Assembly: GCA_900546895.1 (NCBI GenBank)
Contig: UREO01000009.1
Span: 1 to 24,014, forward strand
Source of the DNA: an uncultured Oscillospiraceae bacterium
Lineage (GTDB): Bacteria; Bacillota; Clostridia; Oscillospirales; Acutalibacteraceae
DNA: 24,014 bases
Direction of reading: 5' to 3'
Shown: one piece after another, positions 13,547 to 22,441 of the stretch
Position numbering within the stretch: position 1 is the first letter of the stretch
Layout of the letters: every line of letters starts with the position of its first letter
Program-made: the position numbers and the translations under genes
The notes under the pieces: model-generated
Databases searched by the model: none
The model's input: the letters and a program-made list of their open reading frames with translations, nothing else
What the model was told of the DNA's origin: nothing

Positions 13547-15064
13547 TCAGGTGATTGGCGCCGGGTTGAAAATGCACAGATCATTGTGCAGCCCATAAAC
13601 CTCGGCCCATGGCTTATAGGTTCCGCTGGCCGTATCAACAATCATATGGAACAGCCGCGTCCCGACTTCGGGAATCGTGGCATTCCCGACCGCAATGTCC
13701 CCCGCCGAAAGATCGATCAGGTCTTTCCACATATCCTTAAGGTCGTTCCGGGAACAGACCTTGATAACCGGCGCCGCGGCGAGACCATACGGAGTTCCCC
13801 GTCCCGTCATGAACACCTGAAGCGTGATGCCGGACGCAAGCTGACAGGGACCGCAGACAATATCGCTGGCCGGAGTAGCGGCGTAAATCATGCCGTGTTT
13901 TGTCGGGCGCTCCGCAGGGGACAGGACCTCCACGATCGGAGATTTCCCCGACTTTGCAATGGACCCCATTGCTTTTTCCACAATATTGGATAACCCGCCC
14001 TTTTTATTGCCGGGAGTGGGGTTCGCGGAACGGTCGACTCCTCCGTTTTCCAAATACCGGTCGTACCATTTCATCTCGTCGGCCAGCTTTTTCCCGACAC
14101 TGTCGTCAATGCAGCGCTCCGCAATCAGGTGCACGCCGTCCCTTACCTCCGTCACCTCGGAAAACAGGACCGTCGCCCCCGCCTGGACCAGAAGGTCTGC
14201 GGCATATCCCGCGCTTGGATTTGCCGTCACGCCGGAAAACGCATCGCTGCCCCCGCACTGCATGCCGATGCACAGATCGGACAAAGGCAGCGTTTCTCTC
14301 TTTCGTGCGTTGAGTCGCTTAAGCTTTTGCTCGGCCATTTCCATAATGGCGTCCATCATGGCCTGAAATCCGGATTTATCCTGCAACACGATGACATTTT
14401 CCGGTTTGATGTCGCCGCTGTCCAAAAGCATTTCCACAGTCAGTTTCTCACAGCCCAGCGCGACCACCATCACTTCTCCCCCGAAGTTCGGATGCCTGAC
14501 CAGATTGCGCAGCGCCCGTATCGGCACCCTGGCTTCCGGCGCATTGATTGCCACCCCGCAGCCATAGGCATGGTTGATCGGCACAATTCCGTCCACGTTC
14601 GGGTACTTTGGAAGAAGTTCCTCCCTCATCCTTTTAACGGCAACGTTAAGGACGCCGGTCACACACTGAACCGTCGTGCTTATGCCAAGGAGATTCCGCG
14701 TACCCGCGTATCCGCCGTCGGGATTCCGATAGCCCTCAAAGGTTTTCACCGGCGCTTGAGGCAGGTCGCTGACCAGATTGGTTCCGAACGCCATATCGTC
14801 CAGCTCCGGCAGTACGGGAAGCTGAAGCATATGCTCATTGATCCAATCCCCCTTTTTTATGCCGCTCAAAGCATATCCCAGCACTACGCCGTACCGGCGG
14901 ATTTCTCCTCCTTCCGGGATATCGCACAGCGCTATTTTGTGTCCCTGAGGAATATTCTGATTGGCAAAAACGCCATCCGCCGCCTCCGTTCCTGCCGGAA
15001 TTTCATGGATAGCAATGGCGACATTATCTCTGTCGTTGATTTTTATTACCCTTTTCTGAGACAT
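13547..15064 (-). CDS. garD: Galactarate dehydratase (UxaA/GarD family)
   Basis: This 505-residue enzyme belongs to the UxaA/GarD family, which removes water from sugar acids using a metal ion; GarD makes 5-keto-4-deoxyglucarate from galactarate. An N-terminal SAF-type domain (about 1-75, ending GVVLGYALSGIKKGDWI) is followed by the large catalytic domain. Visible blocks are GYRNPDGGYAGTRNLLGI, NHAYGCGVAIN, VMVVALGCEKL, GMQCGGSDAFSGVTANPSAG and GPCQLASGITLQVFMTGRGTPYGLAAAPVIKV. The C-terminus YGLHNDLCIFNPAPIT is very close to what I recall of GarD, which separates it from altronate dehydratase, though some uncertainty remains. ATG at 15064 has GGAGG five bases upstream; an ATG five codons earlier lies within that site. 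It is followed by the regulator gene and preceded, after 181 bases, by glucarate dehydratase. Confidence 0.88.
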   Translation of the reverse strand: MSQKRVIKINDRDNVAIAIHEIPAGTEAADGVFANQNIPQGHKIALCDIPEGGEIRRYGVVLGYALSGIKKGDWINEHMLQLPVLPELDDMAFGTNLVSDLPQAPVKTFEGYRNPDGGYAGTRNLLGISTTVQCVTGVLNVAVKRMREELLPKYPNVDGIVPINHAYGCGVAINAPEARVPIRALRNLVRHPNFGGEVMVVALGCEKLTVEMLLDSGDIKPENVIVLQDKSGFQAMMDAIMEMAEQKLKRLNARKRETLPLSDLCIGMQCGGSDAFSGVTANPSAGYAADLLVQAGATVLFSEVTEVRDGVHLIAERCIDDSVGKKLADEMKWYDRYLENGGVDRSANPTPGNKKGGLSNIVEKAMGSIAKSGKSPIVEVLSPAERPTKHGMIYAATPASDIVCGPCQLASGITLQVFMTGRGTPYGLAAAPVIKVCSRNDLKDMWKDLIDLSAGDIAVGNATIPEVGTRLFHMIVDTASGTYKPWAEVYGLHNDLCIFNPAPIT

Positions 15065-15190
15065 AGTTCCTCCTTCCATTTCTATGCCGGATATACCGTA
15101 GAAAAGTCAGCAATTGCTCTTGCGGCACAACAAAGCCACCGGGGATTCCGGTCAGATGGAAGGGAGCCGAAAACCGATAAACAGGGAATC

Positions 15191-15213
15191 CCGGCAGCTC
15201 AAAAAAGGCTGCC
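15191..15213 (-). repeat. Hairpin in the gudD-garD spacer
   Basis: CGGCAGC (15191-15197) and GCTGCCG (15207-15213) are exact reverse complements around a nine-base A/T-rich loop, in the 181-base spacer between the two dehydratase genes. No T-run follows on the minus strand, so it is probably a processing or stability element rather than a terminator. The remaining spacer is rich in GGCC/GCGC palindromes (15219-15237). I see no clear promoter there. Confidence 0.45.
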
Positions 15214-15245
15214 GCAAAACCGGCCGCGCGGGCCGTCAAATGCAT

Positions 15246-16574
15246 TCACCTTATCAGGCAGGGCTTTTTCGCATCGTATTTCCAGCCCGGGATCAGATAT
15301 TGCATTCCCAGCGCATCGTCGCGCGCGCCAAGGCAATTTTCAAGGTAAACACGATGCGCTTTTTCCACCTGTTCCCTGTCGACTTCTATGCCAAGTCCGG
15401 GCTTAGCCGGAATTTCTATGCATCCGTCAACGATCTGGAACGACTCCTTGGTAAGCCTTTCGATCCCCTCCTGCCAGATCCAATGGGTATCGATCGCATT
15501 GATCTTTCCGGGGGCCGCGGCGCCGCAATGGGCGACCATCGCAAGGGAAATATCGAAATGATTGTTGGAATGCGCTCCCCAGGTCAGGCCGAAATCGTTG
15601 CAAAGCTGGGCCACCCGGACAGAACCCTGCATCGTCCAGAAATGGGGGTCCGCCAGCGGGATATCAACGGACTGAAGCACAACGGAATGGCTCACCTGCC
15701 TCCAGTCCGTAGCAATCATGTTGGTCGCCGTCGGAAGACCCGTAGCGCGCCGGAACTCAGCCAGTATCTCACGTCCGGAATATACACCTTCCGCTCCGCA
15801 CGGGTCCTCGCAATAGGTCAGGATACCGTGCATGTCTTTGCAAAGTTCGATTGCTTCTTTTAAACTCCAGGCCCCGTTGGGGTCAAGAGTGATCCTGGCT
15901 TCCGGAAAAGCCTGTTTCAGCGCACGGATGGCTTTGATTTCCTCTTTCCCTTCCAGCACGCCGCCTTTCAGTTTAAAATCCCGGAAACCATACTTTTTCT
16001 GAGCCGCCTTTGCAAGCTCGACAATGGATTCGGGAGTAAGCGCTTCTTCATGGCGGAGCCTGTACCAGCCGCAATCCGAATCCGGTTCGGAAACGTATGC
16101 CAGATCCGTTTTTGTCCTGTCACCTATATAGAACAGATATCCCAGAAAAGGGACCCTATTTCTTACCATGCCATCCCCCAAAAGCGCGGCCACGGGTACC
16201 CCGAGAGATTTTCCCAAAAGGTCGAGCAGAGGTGCCTCGATCGCCGTGAGGACATGGATGCCCGTCCTCTGGTCAAAAGTCTGGTTTCCCCTTACGTCCG
16301 CCTCGTTTCTGCTTTCCAGCTTAGCCTTTACCTTCAGTAACGTATTCTTATACTCTCCCAGATTCGTACCGATGACCAGCTCTTTTACCTCTTCCAGCGC
16401 ATCGGTGATTTTCTTTCCGCCGGGGACTTCCCCCGCACCCGTCGCACCGCTGCTGTCCGTAAGAATAACGACGTTCCTTGTAAAATAAGGCGCGTGCGCT
16501 CCGCTCAGATTCAGTTCCATGGAATCTCTTCCCGCGACCGGAAATACTTCCATGTTTTTAATCGTTATTTTCAT
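15246..16574 (-). CDS. gudD: Glucarate dehydratase (enolase superfamily)
   Basis: This 442-residue enzyme dehydrates D-glucarate (and often L-idarate) to 5-keto-4-deoxyglucarate. The full glucarate dehydratase catalytic set is visible: KLK (K201 and K203), metal ligands D231 in DPNGAW, E256 in EDPCG and N285 in ATNMIATDW, then H335 in GAHSNNHFD and D362 in AIDTHWIWQ. The N-terminus (SGAHAPYFTRNVVILTD, GAGEVPGG) is also typical of the family. Length matches known GudD (about 446). ATG has GGGAGG eight bases upstream. It begins 50 bases after the DUF1667 gene and so is probably co-transcribed with the FAD enzymes. Of all genes in the cluster, this one most firmly ties it to hexarate catabolism. 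Some family members (GudX) lack activity, but here the active site is complete. Confidence 0.94.
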   Translation of the reverse strand: MKITIKNMEVFPVAGRDSMELNLSGAHAPYFTRNVVILTDSSGATGAGEVPGGKKITDALEEVKELVIGTNLGEYKNTLLKVKAKLESRNEADVRGNQTFDQRTGIHVLTAIEAPLLDLLGKSLGVPVAALLGDGMVRNRVPFLGYLFYIGDRTKTDLAYVSEPDSDCGWYRLRHEEALTPESIVELAKAAQKKYGFRDFKLKGGVLEGKEEIKAIRALKQAFPEARITLDPNGAWSLKEAIELCKDMHGILTYCEDPCGAEGVYSGREILAEFRRATGLPTATNMIATDWRQVSHSVVLQSVDIPLADPHFWTMQGSVRVAQLCNDFGLTWGAHSNNHFDISLAMVAHCGAAAPGKINAIDTHWIWQEGIERLTKESFQIVDGCIEIPAKPGLGIEVDREQVEKAHRVYLENCLGARDDALGMQYLIPGWKYDAKKPCLIR

Positions 16575-16624
16575 TCTCTTTTCCTCCCATATATTCTGCT
16601 GAATAAAACCATCATGAGCCCATA

Positions 16625-16987
16625 CTATATCGCTTTTACATTTTTTGTAACGATCACGCTGCTGCCTGAATCCAGCACGTTCCGAATCGCCACCTGCCCC
16701 GCCCTCACCGGCGCCTTGAGCTTGACCCTTTTGATTTCCTCCATGACGTCGAATATTTTATCCTTCGGAATCATTCTGTCCAGACGGACGCTGGCAAGCG
16801 GCAGTTCCCCGTTTTCAACAAGCACGGAAGAAGCAATGTTACGCTGCGGATCCGTCAGCTCCTGCCGTACATACTCCTCGCCTTTCGGACAGGAGGCCCC
16901 GTCGATCAAAATCACCTTTTCATCTTCGGTCTGCACTTTGATCTCACAGCCGTTTGGGCAAAGGATGCACGTATATTCTCTTAACAT
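16625..16987 (-). CDS. DUF1667 four-cysteine protein, partner of FAD oxidoreductases
   Basis: This is a 120-residue protein with an N-terminal cysteine cluster: C7 and C10 in CILC, C14 in PNGC, and C33 in DGASCPKG. That pattern probably binds an iron-sulfur cluster or zinc. The rest (ELTDPQRNIASSVLVENGEL through VRAGQVAIRNVLDSGSSVIVT) matches the DUF1667 family. Members typically lie directly beside GlpA-like and GlpB-like FAD proteins in clostridia and are thought to complete an electron-transfer complex. The ATG overlaps the upstream gene's stop by seven bases (ATGTTAA), a sign of translational coupling and fixed stoichiometry. No signal peptide or membrane helix is present, so it is cytoplasmic. 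Family recognised; the exact redox partner is unknown. Confidence 0.87.
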   Translation of the reverse strand: MLREYTCILCPNGCEIKVQTEDEKVILIDGASCPKGEEYVRQELTDPQRNIASSVLVENGELPLASVRLDRMIPKDKIFDVMEEIKRVKLKAPVRAGQVAIRNVLDSGSSVIVTKNVKAI

Positions 16988-18222
16988 GTCACGGCCACCT
17001 CCAAATCCGCCCGATCACTTAAGGCTTCTTTTCGCAGCGGCACCTGAATCATGCTTGCAGGCAATGCCTTTTTCATTTTCACTGTCTTTTTCACCTCTCC
17101 GTTCTGGGAAATTCTGATCTCGCAGTTTCTCATGGGCTTTTTCACCCGCAGGGAGAGAACAAAATCTTTTTTTCCGCTGATTTTCTGCGGAACCGTATAG
17201 ACGATGTTGCCGTCCGTGCTGACATTCAGCCCGCATGCCTCCAGCGAATTGCACGAAACGTACCGTGCCGCCGCATCCGCCATTCTTTCCGCTTCCGTTG
17301 AAACAAAGTCAACCAGATCGTGTACCTGCAGCACGTTCCCTGCGGAAAAAATCCCTTTCACATTCGTCTGACCATTTTCATCGACCACCGCACCCTTGGT
17401 ACGGCCGTCAAGATCGATCCCCGCCGCCAGAGACAATTCATTTTCAGGAATCAGCCCGACCGACAAAATCAACGTATCGCAGGAATAGTCCTTTTCCGTT
17501 CCCGGAATTACCTTCCTTTGTTCGTCGACCCTCGCGACCGTAACGCCCTCCAGACGGGAGGTTCCTTTAATCTGCGTAATGGTATGGCTTAAACAGAGCG
17601 GAATTCCATAATCATTCAGGCATTGTTCGATGTTTCTCGGCAAACCGCTGGGATAAGGCTGAATCTCGAATACCGCCTTTACCTTCGCTCCCTCCAGCGT
17701 CAATCTTCGGGCCATGATCATCCCGATGTCCCCCGACCCCAGAATGACCACTTCTTTGCCGACCATTTTATTATTTAAATTGATATAGGACTGGGCGACG
17801 CCCGCCGTGTAGATGCCGGACGGTCTTGTTCCCGGAATGCTGATGGCTCCCCTTGTCCTCTCTCTGCATCCCATGGTCAGAACAACCGCTTTGGCCCGGT
17901 ACTCAAGGATTCCCTTTGGAGATACCGCGCGCACCGTTTTATTACAGGTAATGTCAATCACGGTTGCATTGGTTATGTAAGGAATCCCAAGCTCTTCCAC
18001 TTCATCAATAAAACGCTGGGCATATTCCGGTCCGCTTAAGGTCTGTTGAAACCGGGTCAGTCCAAATCCGTCATGGATGCACTGGCGCAGGATCCCCCCC
18101 AAGCTTCTTTCGCGCTCTATAATCAGGAGGTCCTTGATCCCTTTTTTATATAATTCGACCGCTGCGGCAAGCCCGGCGGGACCACCTCCGATAATAATGA
18201 CGTCTCTCTGCTGAACAGCCAT
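16981..18222 (-). CDS. FAD/NAD(P)-dependent oxidoreductase (second subunit of a GlpABC-like complex)
   Basis: This is a 413-residue two-dinucleotide-domain flavoprotein. It shows FAD loop GGGPAG (12-17), NAD(P) loop GSGDIG (162-167), and the second FAD motif GIFSAGNVLQVHDLVDFVS near 307-325. Residues between are of the thioredoxin-reductase/nitrite-reductase type, but no redox CxxC is present (VVLTMGCRERTRG instead), so it should move electrons between FAD and NAD(P)H rather than reduce disulfides. The last 80 residues form a small extra domain. The ATG overlaps the previous gene's stop in TAATG, and its own stop overlaps the DUF1667 start, so the three are made together. Similar trios are annotated as anaerobic glycerol-3-phosphate dehydrogenase-like. 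In this sugar-acid cluster a different 2-hydroxy acid or polyol substrate is more likely. Confidence 0.9.
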   Translation of the reverse strand: MAVQQRDVIIIGGGPAGLAAAVELYKKGIKDLLIIERERSLGGILRQCIHDGFGLTRFQQTLSGPEYAQRFIDEVEELGIPYITNATVIDITCNKTVRAVSPKGILEYRAKAVVLTMGCRERTRGAISIPGTRPSGIYTAGVAQSYINLNNKMVGKEVVILGSGDIGMIMARRLTLEGAKVKAVFEIQPYPSGLPRNIEQCLNDYGIPLCLSHTITQIKGTSRLEGVTVARVDEQRKVIPGTEKDYSCDTLILSVGLIPENELSLAAGIDLDGRTKGAVVDENGQTNVKGIFSAGNVLQVHDLVDFVSTEAERMADAAARYVSCNSLEACGLNVSTDGNIVYTVPQKISGKKDFVLSLRVKKPMRNCEIRISQNGEVKKTVKMKKALPASMIQVPLRKEALSDRADLEVAVTC

Positions 18223-19676
18223 TATTTTCTCACCTTCCCAGTAAACATATAAGAATTTTTGCGAGAATAGAGGATTTCCGTTTCTTTTTTCTGCCGCTCT
18301 TCTTCAATCATTTTTGTAATCCGCATCTCACAGTAGCCGCCCTGGCATCTTCCCATGGTCGCCCGCGTCCTGTTTTTTATACTCTCCACAGTACAGGCGC
18401 CCAAAGGATTGTGAATCGCTGCCAAAATCTCCGACCTGGTGACATTTTCACAGCGGCAGACAATTTCCCCGTAATTCGGGTCTTTTTTAATCAGCTCTTC
18501 TTTCTCCGCCAGGCTCATTCTGCTGAATTTGCGGACCGCTTTCCGGACCGGGTTAAAATTTGGGTTCGGCTTCAGTTCCTCTCTGACCGTCATCAGGGCC
18601 ACGGCTCTTCTGGCCAACGGAAGCGCGCCCGTAAGCCCCGGGGACTCGATCCCCACCAGATTAACGGTATTCGGTGCCTCATCCCTGGCTTCGCATACAA
18701 AGTCAAGGACCTCCCCGGTTTCCGGATCGACCCGTTTTGCCCGGATCCCCGCAAAGTTTCTGATAAAGTATTCGCGCTTAACGTACCGGAACATTTTGCG
18801 TCCGTCTTCTATAAGCCCCTCAATATGTTTACTGGTGACGCCAAAATCCTCGAAATCCTCCGTTATATAGGAATCCGGTCCGATCAGTACATTGCCGTCC
18901 ACAGTGGGGACCGCATGAGTGGCGAATCCTCCGTTCTCATTCGGAGCCGGATAAACGGGCATATTGATAAAGGCCCCGGCTTTTTTATCCAGGACGATGT
19001 ATTCCCCCTTGAAGCCGCGGATGACATAGCCGCCGATTCCGAGCATGTTTGAAATGACCCCGCTGTATAATCCGGCGCAGTTCACGACCCATCTCGTTTT
19101 GAAAACGTCCCTCTCCGTTTTGACCGCATAGATTCCGTTCGTGCGTTCGATCCCTGTCACACACTGGTCAAAAAAGAAATCGGCACCGTTTGCTTTTGCA
19201 TTCTCAGCCAATGCGATGTTATAGGCGATCGGGTCCAAAATTCCGGAATTCGGGGAATACATCGCAAATTCTCCTCCGGCGCTGGGGTCCAGCTCCTGCA
19301 GTCTTTTTTTGTCGATGATCTCAAGCCCGACGGCCCCGTTTGCCTCTCCCCGCGCCTGAAACCGTTTCAGGCTGGCCATATCCTTTTCATTGAATCCGAC
19401 CACCACTTTTCCACAACGGCGAAACGGAACATCCAGTTCCCTGGCCACCCGGTCAAATTCCCGGTTTCCTTCCACACAGCACTGCGCTTTCAGAGAACCT
19501 GTTTTATAAGTAAATCCGCCATGCAGCACCCCGGAGTTTCTCCCCGAATTTCCACAGGCAACATCCATTTCCTTTTCCAGAACACCGATTTTCAACTGAT
19601 ATCTCGCCATTTCTCTGGCAACTGCGCTCCCCACGGCGCCGGCGCCAATAATCAGCACATCAAATGGCTGCGTCAT
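18222..19676 (-). CDS. GlpA/LhgO-like FAD dehydrogenase with C-terminal BFD-type [2Fe-2S] domain
   Basis: This 484-residue protein has a DAO-fold FAD domain (about 1-370; GAGAVG at 11-16, then CGNSGRNSGVLHGG and NCAGLYSG). A BFD-like domain follows (about 400-455) with cysteines C407 and C409 in VCRCENVT and C444 and C449 in GRCQGGYC, suited to a [2Fe-2S] cluster. The family oxidises 2-hydroxy acids or glycerol 3-phosphate (GlpA, L-2-hydroxyglutarate oxidase). The sequence alone does not give the substrate. It forms a coupled unit with the next two genes. The ATG has GGAGGAAGGA upstream, ten bases away at the nearest point, and follows the LarA-like gene by 93 bases. In this context I infer oxidation of a sugar acid or related hydroxy acid, with electrons passing to the NAD(P)-linked partner. 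Family sure, substrate not. Confidence 0.9.
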   Translation of the reverse strand: MTQPFDVLIIGAGAVGSAVAREMARYQLKIGVLEKEMDVACGNSGRNSGVLHGGFTYKTGSLKAQCCVEGNREFDRVARELDVPFRRCGKVVVGFNEKDMASLKRFQARGEANGAVGLEIIDKKRLQELDPSAGGEFAMYSPNSGILDPIAYNIALAENAKANGADFFFDQCVTGIERTNGIYAVKTERDVFKTRWVVNCAGLYSGVISNMLGIGGYVIRGFKGEYIVLDKKAGAFINMPVYPAPNENGGFATHAVPTVDGNVLIGPDSYITEDFEDFGVTSKHIEGLIEDGRKMFRYVKREYFIRNFAGIRAKRVDPETGEVLDFVCEARDEAPNTVNLVGIESPGLTGALPLARRAVALMTVREELKPNPNFNPVRKAVRKFSRMSLAEKEELIKKDPNYGEIVCRCENVTRSEILAAIHNPLGACTVESIKNRTRATMGRCQGGYCEMRITKMIEEERQKKETEILYSRKNSYMFTGKVRK

Positions 19677-19769
19677 ATATCTTCATTCCTTCCTCCAAAA
19701 GCAATTCCCGCCGCGCCTTCCCCCAAAAATGGAGAAAAGAAGCCCCGGCCGGGCGATACAGCACGGATT

Positions 19770-21083
19770 CTACACCGTCAAATAAGGAGTCGTTAACCTC
19801 TCCTGTTCGTCGAACGCCAATACCTCCGGTTTATCTAAAGCCTCCACGCCCTTAAACTCGTGATTCTTTACCCTTTCATAATATTCTTCCGAAAGCATGA
19901 TTTCTGAAATATGAAGGCTGTTGGGAATCCTCACCATCCGAACACGATTTTTGTCCACCTTATTCAACGTGCGGATGCAGAGCGAAACTGCTTCTTTCTC
20001 TGTCGCCACCACCACCGGAATCATAGCGGACCGAAGCACCGTGCTGGTAATGCAGTTCGGATACATCGCCTCCGGATCAATCTGCTCAAAAATTTCTTTG
20101 GTGATGCAGCTGGCCAGACCGACGCCCAGAGCGTTGCCATGCGATACCTCGCTCAGCCTTAAAAAGCAGGTCCTCTGAACCTTTAGCCCTCCTGTCGCAT
20201 AAGGAGTGGAAAATGTCCCTGTAATATTGGGGTCGGTCCCTGTCCCGCTGTAATTCTTACCGATTTCGTCTACCACAAGGACATCGGCACTTCCGACCAG
20301 AATGGACGGCATATTGGAAAAAGCAAATTGTAAAAGCTCTGCTTCTCTTGTCAGGATATTTTCCGGGGCAATCGCTTCAATCAGGCAGGTTTCGTCATAG
20401 GCGTTTTCCACACAGGGAACCGCGAACAAAATCGGGGCCTTTTCCAGTACTACCTTCGCCATGGAGGGAATATTTTGCGCAATCCGGTCCATTCCATTGC
20501 TGTGGACCTCTTCCGCCCCCTTCTGCTTTCCCAGCCCCACAGTCATCATCTTGCACGGCCCGCTCTCCACCGTTCCGCGAAAGGCATTATGCGGCTTGAG
20601 CCTGCAGGAGATGATAACACCGTCGGCACCATATGCATTTTTGTCCATGTAGACGGTCCTTCCGGTATCGGAGACTCCCAGCTTTACGACTTCCATGGAG
20701 GAACGGATCTCGCAGCCCATGGATTCCTCCGTGATTCCGAACCCGGCCAGCATATCCTTCTGACCCTGCGCATTCGCTCCGCCATGGCTCCCCATGGCGG
20801 GAACGATAAAAGGAACCGCTCCTTTCCATTTGACAAAATCGGCGATTGCCTTTGTAATAATATTCACATTGCGTATTCCCCGGCTGCCCGCCGTAATGGC
20901 GATCTGCATGCCGGGCCTGATTTTGGAACCGAACTCCGGCTTAGACAATTCGCGGCTGATCAGCGGCGGAATATCCCGGGGGTCAATCCGGTCTTTCGGG
21001 AACTCCTGCTTTACATGAAACATTTTCGGTATCGGGACGGTCTTCAGCAGATCGGAAACCGTCCCCCCTTTTACTATCTGCAT
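19770..21083 (-). CDS. LarA-like nickel-pincer-type isomerase homologue 1
   Basis: This 437-residue protein belongs to the LarA superfamily (lactate racemase N-terminal domain, DUF2088). LarA uses a covalently bound nickel-pincer nucleotide to racemise 2-hydroxy acids by hydride transfer. The cofactor residues look conserved: H100 in AMGSHGG (LarA H108), H165 in LKPHNAF (H174), K178 in GPCKMM (covalent K184) and H194 in EEVHS (H200). The K-to-H spacing of 16 is the same as in LarA. ATG at 21083 has AGGAG seven bases upstream; ATGs eight codons earlier lack this. It is a diverged paralogue of the next gene and lies 59 bases after it. Work on LarA homologues has reported sugar-acid epimerases, which fits the dehydratases here. 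Substrate unknown. Cofactor genes larB, larC and larE are not in the window. Confidence 0.87.
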   Translation of the reverse strand: MQIVKGGTVSDLLKTVPIPKMFHVKQEFPKDRIDPRDIPPLISRELSKPEFGSKIRPGMQIAITAGSRGIRNVNIITKAIADFVKWKGAVPFIVPAMGSHGGANAQGQKDMLAGFGITEESMGCEIRSSMEVVKLGVSDTGRTVYMDKNAYGADGVIISCRLKPHNAFRGTVESGPCKMMTVGLGKQKGAEEVHSNGMDRIAQNIPSMAKVVLEKAPILFAVPCVENAYDETCLIEAIAPENILTREAELLQFAFSNMPSILVGSADVLVVDEIGKNYSGTGTDPNITGTFSTPYATGGLKVQRTCFLRLSEVSHGNALGVGLASCITKEIFEQIDPEAMYPNCITSTVLRSAMIPVVVATEKEAVSLCIRTLNKVDKNRVRMVRIPNSLHISEIMLSEEYYERVKNHEFKGVEALDKPEVLAFDEQERLTTPYLTV

Positions 21084-21142
21084 TCTTTCGCTCCTCTCTT
21101 CCATCAATTACCGCTATGAGCAAAACCCAAAGGATACAGGAA

Positions 21143-22426
21143 TCATGGGATCGCAGCTTCAAATAATTGCAGCATGCCGGCGCTGTCAAAGGGCAAATTC
21201 TCGAAATCGGACAGCCTTTCCACGCGCTCCGGTTCCGATACAACCGCCCACGCCGCCCTGGAGAGCCAAATTTCTTCCAGCGACCGGGTGCTGCGGATGA
21301 CGACCAGTTTCAGGTCCTGGGGCCGGATTTGTCCTGCCGCCTTGACGCAGGCCTGAAAAACCAGTTTATCCGTTGCGAGCGTCGGGGGGATGTTTGCAAG
21401 GAATGGCTTCATCCCCGTCAGGGAATTGATGATCGTATATTCCTCGTCGATTGCGTCACGCAGTCTGCGGCTGATAAAATCCGCCATGCCGCATCCGCTG
21501 GCGTTTCCTCTGGAAAAGCCGGTCAGGCGCAGCACCCCGAGCACCTCTACATGAGGGCCGGTATTGGGTAGGCGGTTGATGGGCCGCCCCACAATCGCCG
21601 GGTCCATACCCGTCCCGGAAATCTCTTTTCCCTGTTCAAAAACGACCAGGGCATCGATTTTATCCAGATAAATGCGGGGAATCATCCCTATGGCGCGTTT
21701 CAGGATTTCCGGTTCCGTTTCCGGTATCTCTTCTTTCCTGGAAACATAGACATCCGCCAGCTGTTCATATCCGTTCTCAATAACGGATATTCCGCCGACG
21801 ATTTTCAAGTGCTTCAGCGCAGTCAGTCCGACACGCACCATATTCTCACCGAGAAAGGGCGTCCCAAGGCTGTGCGTCATGGCGCAGCCCTTATGCTTGG
21901 CAAGGCCGATCGCCATCATTTTGATAAGGCCGCTTTGGTATTTTTCCCGAATAGAGGTATGGGTTTTAACACGGTTGAGCAGCAGAATCCCATCGGCTTC
22001 CACGGCATTTTTATCGATATATACCGGGAGCCCCAGCTCGGTTCTTGCCACCTCGACAACGTCCATGCAGGAAATGATCGGAGCGCCCACCGCCGCCTCT
22101 GTGATTCCCAGTTCCCGAAGCATCGCTTCCTGCCCTTCCGCCGTGCCGCCGCCATGGCTTCCCATAGCAGGCACGATAAAGGGGATTCCCCCCTTCTCTT
22201 TGACATAAGCCACGGCTGTGCGCATAATGCGCTGATATTTGGCGATGCCGCGGCTGCTCCCTGTTATGGCAATACGGTCGCCTTTTTGAATCGGAAGATT
22301 TTTCCCACGCAATAACCCAATCAGCTTTTCTTCCGGATTTTCCAACAGCGTCCGGTCAAACAGCTGCCGGACCTTCGCCATTTTGGGAATTTCGTAGTCT
22401 TCCAGCATTTCATTCAGTTTCGCCAA
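21143..22426 (-). CDS. LarA-like nickel-pincer-type isomerase homologue 2
   Basis: This 427-residue protein is a LarA-superfamily paralogue of the downstream gene. It has the same signature blocks: RIAITGSSRGIA, IPFIVPAMGSHGGGTAEGQ, ADGILLLNRVKTHTSIR and GLIKMMAIGLAKHKGC. Putative cofactor residues are H91, H156, K169 and H185, again with K-to-H spacing of 16. The start is TTG at 22426 with GGGAGAG about eight bases upstream. A nearby ATG is out of frame, and the next in-frame ATG (22408) has no ribosome binding site. It begins 15 bases after the enolase-superfamily gene. Two different LarA homologues side by side suggest either two epimerisation steps at different carbons or a hetero-oligomer. 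Reaction not determinable from sequence. Confidence 0.87.
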   Translation of the reverse strand: MAKLNEMLEDYEIPKMAKVRQLFDRTLLENPEEKLIGLLRGKNLPIQKGDRIAITGSSRGIAKYQRIMRTAVAYVKEKGGIPFIVPAMGSHGGGTAEGQEAMLRELGITEAAVGAPIISCMDVVEVARTELGLPVYIDKNAVEADGILLLNRVKTHTSIREKYQSGLIKMMAIGLAKHKGCAMTHSLGTPFLGENMVRVGLTALKHLKIVGGISVIENGYEQLADVYVSRKEEIPETEPEILKRAIGMIPRIYLDKIDALVVFEQGKEISGTGMDPAIVGRPINRLPNTGPHVEVLGVLRLTGFSRGNASGCGMADFISRRLRDAIDEEYTIINSLTGMKPFLANIPPTLATDKLVFQACVKAAGQIRPQDLKLVVIRSTRSLEEIWLSRAAWAVVSEPERVERLSDFENLPFDSAGMLQLFEAAIP

Positions 22427-22441
22427 TGCATTTCTCTCCCT

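Noticed and set aside
15024..15245. 73-codon minus-strand frame between gudD and garD
   Set aside because: It runs into garD in another frame, has no convincing ribosome binding site and resembles nothing known; the hairpin-rich spacer explains it better.
14129..15406. Plus-strand open frame (425 codons) spanning garD, the spacer and the end of gudD
   Set aside because: It is opposite conserved catalytic domains, has no ribosome binding site and an implausible basic composition.
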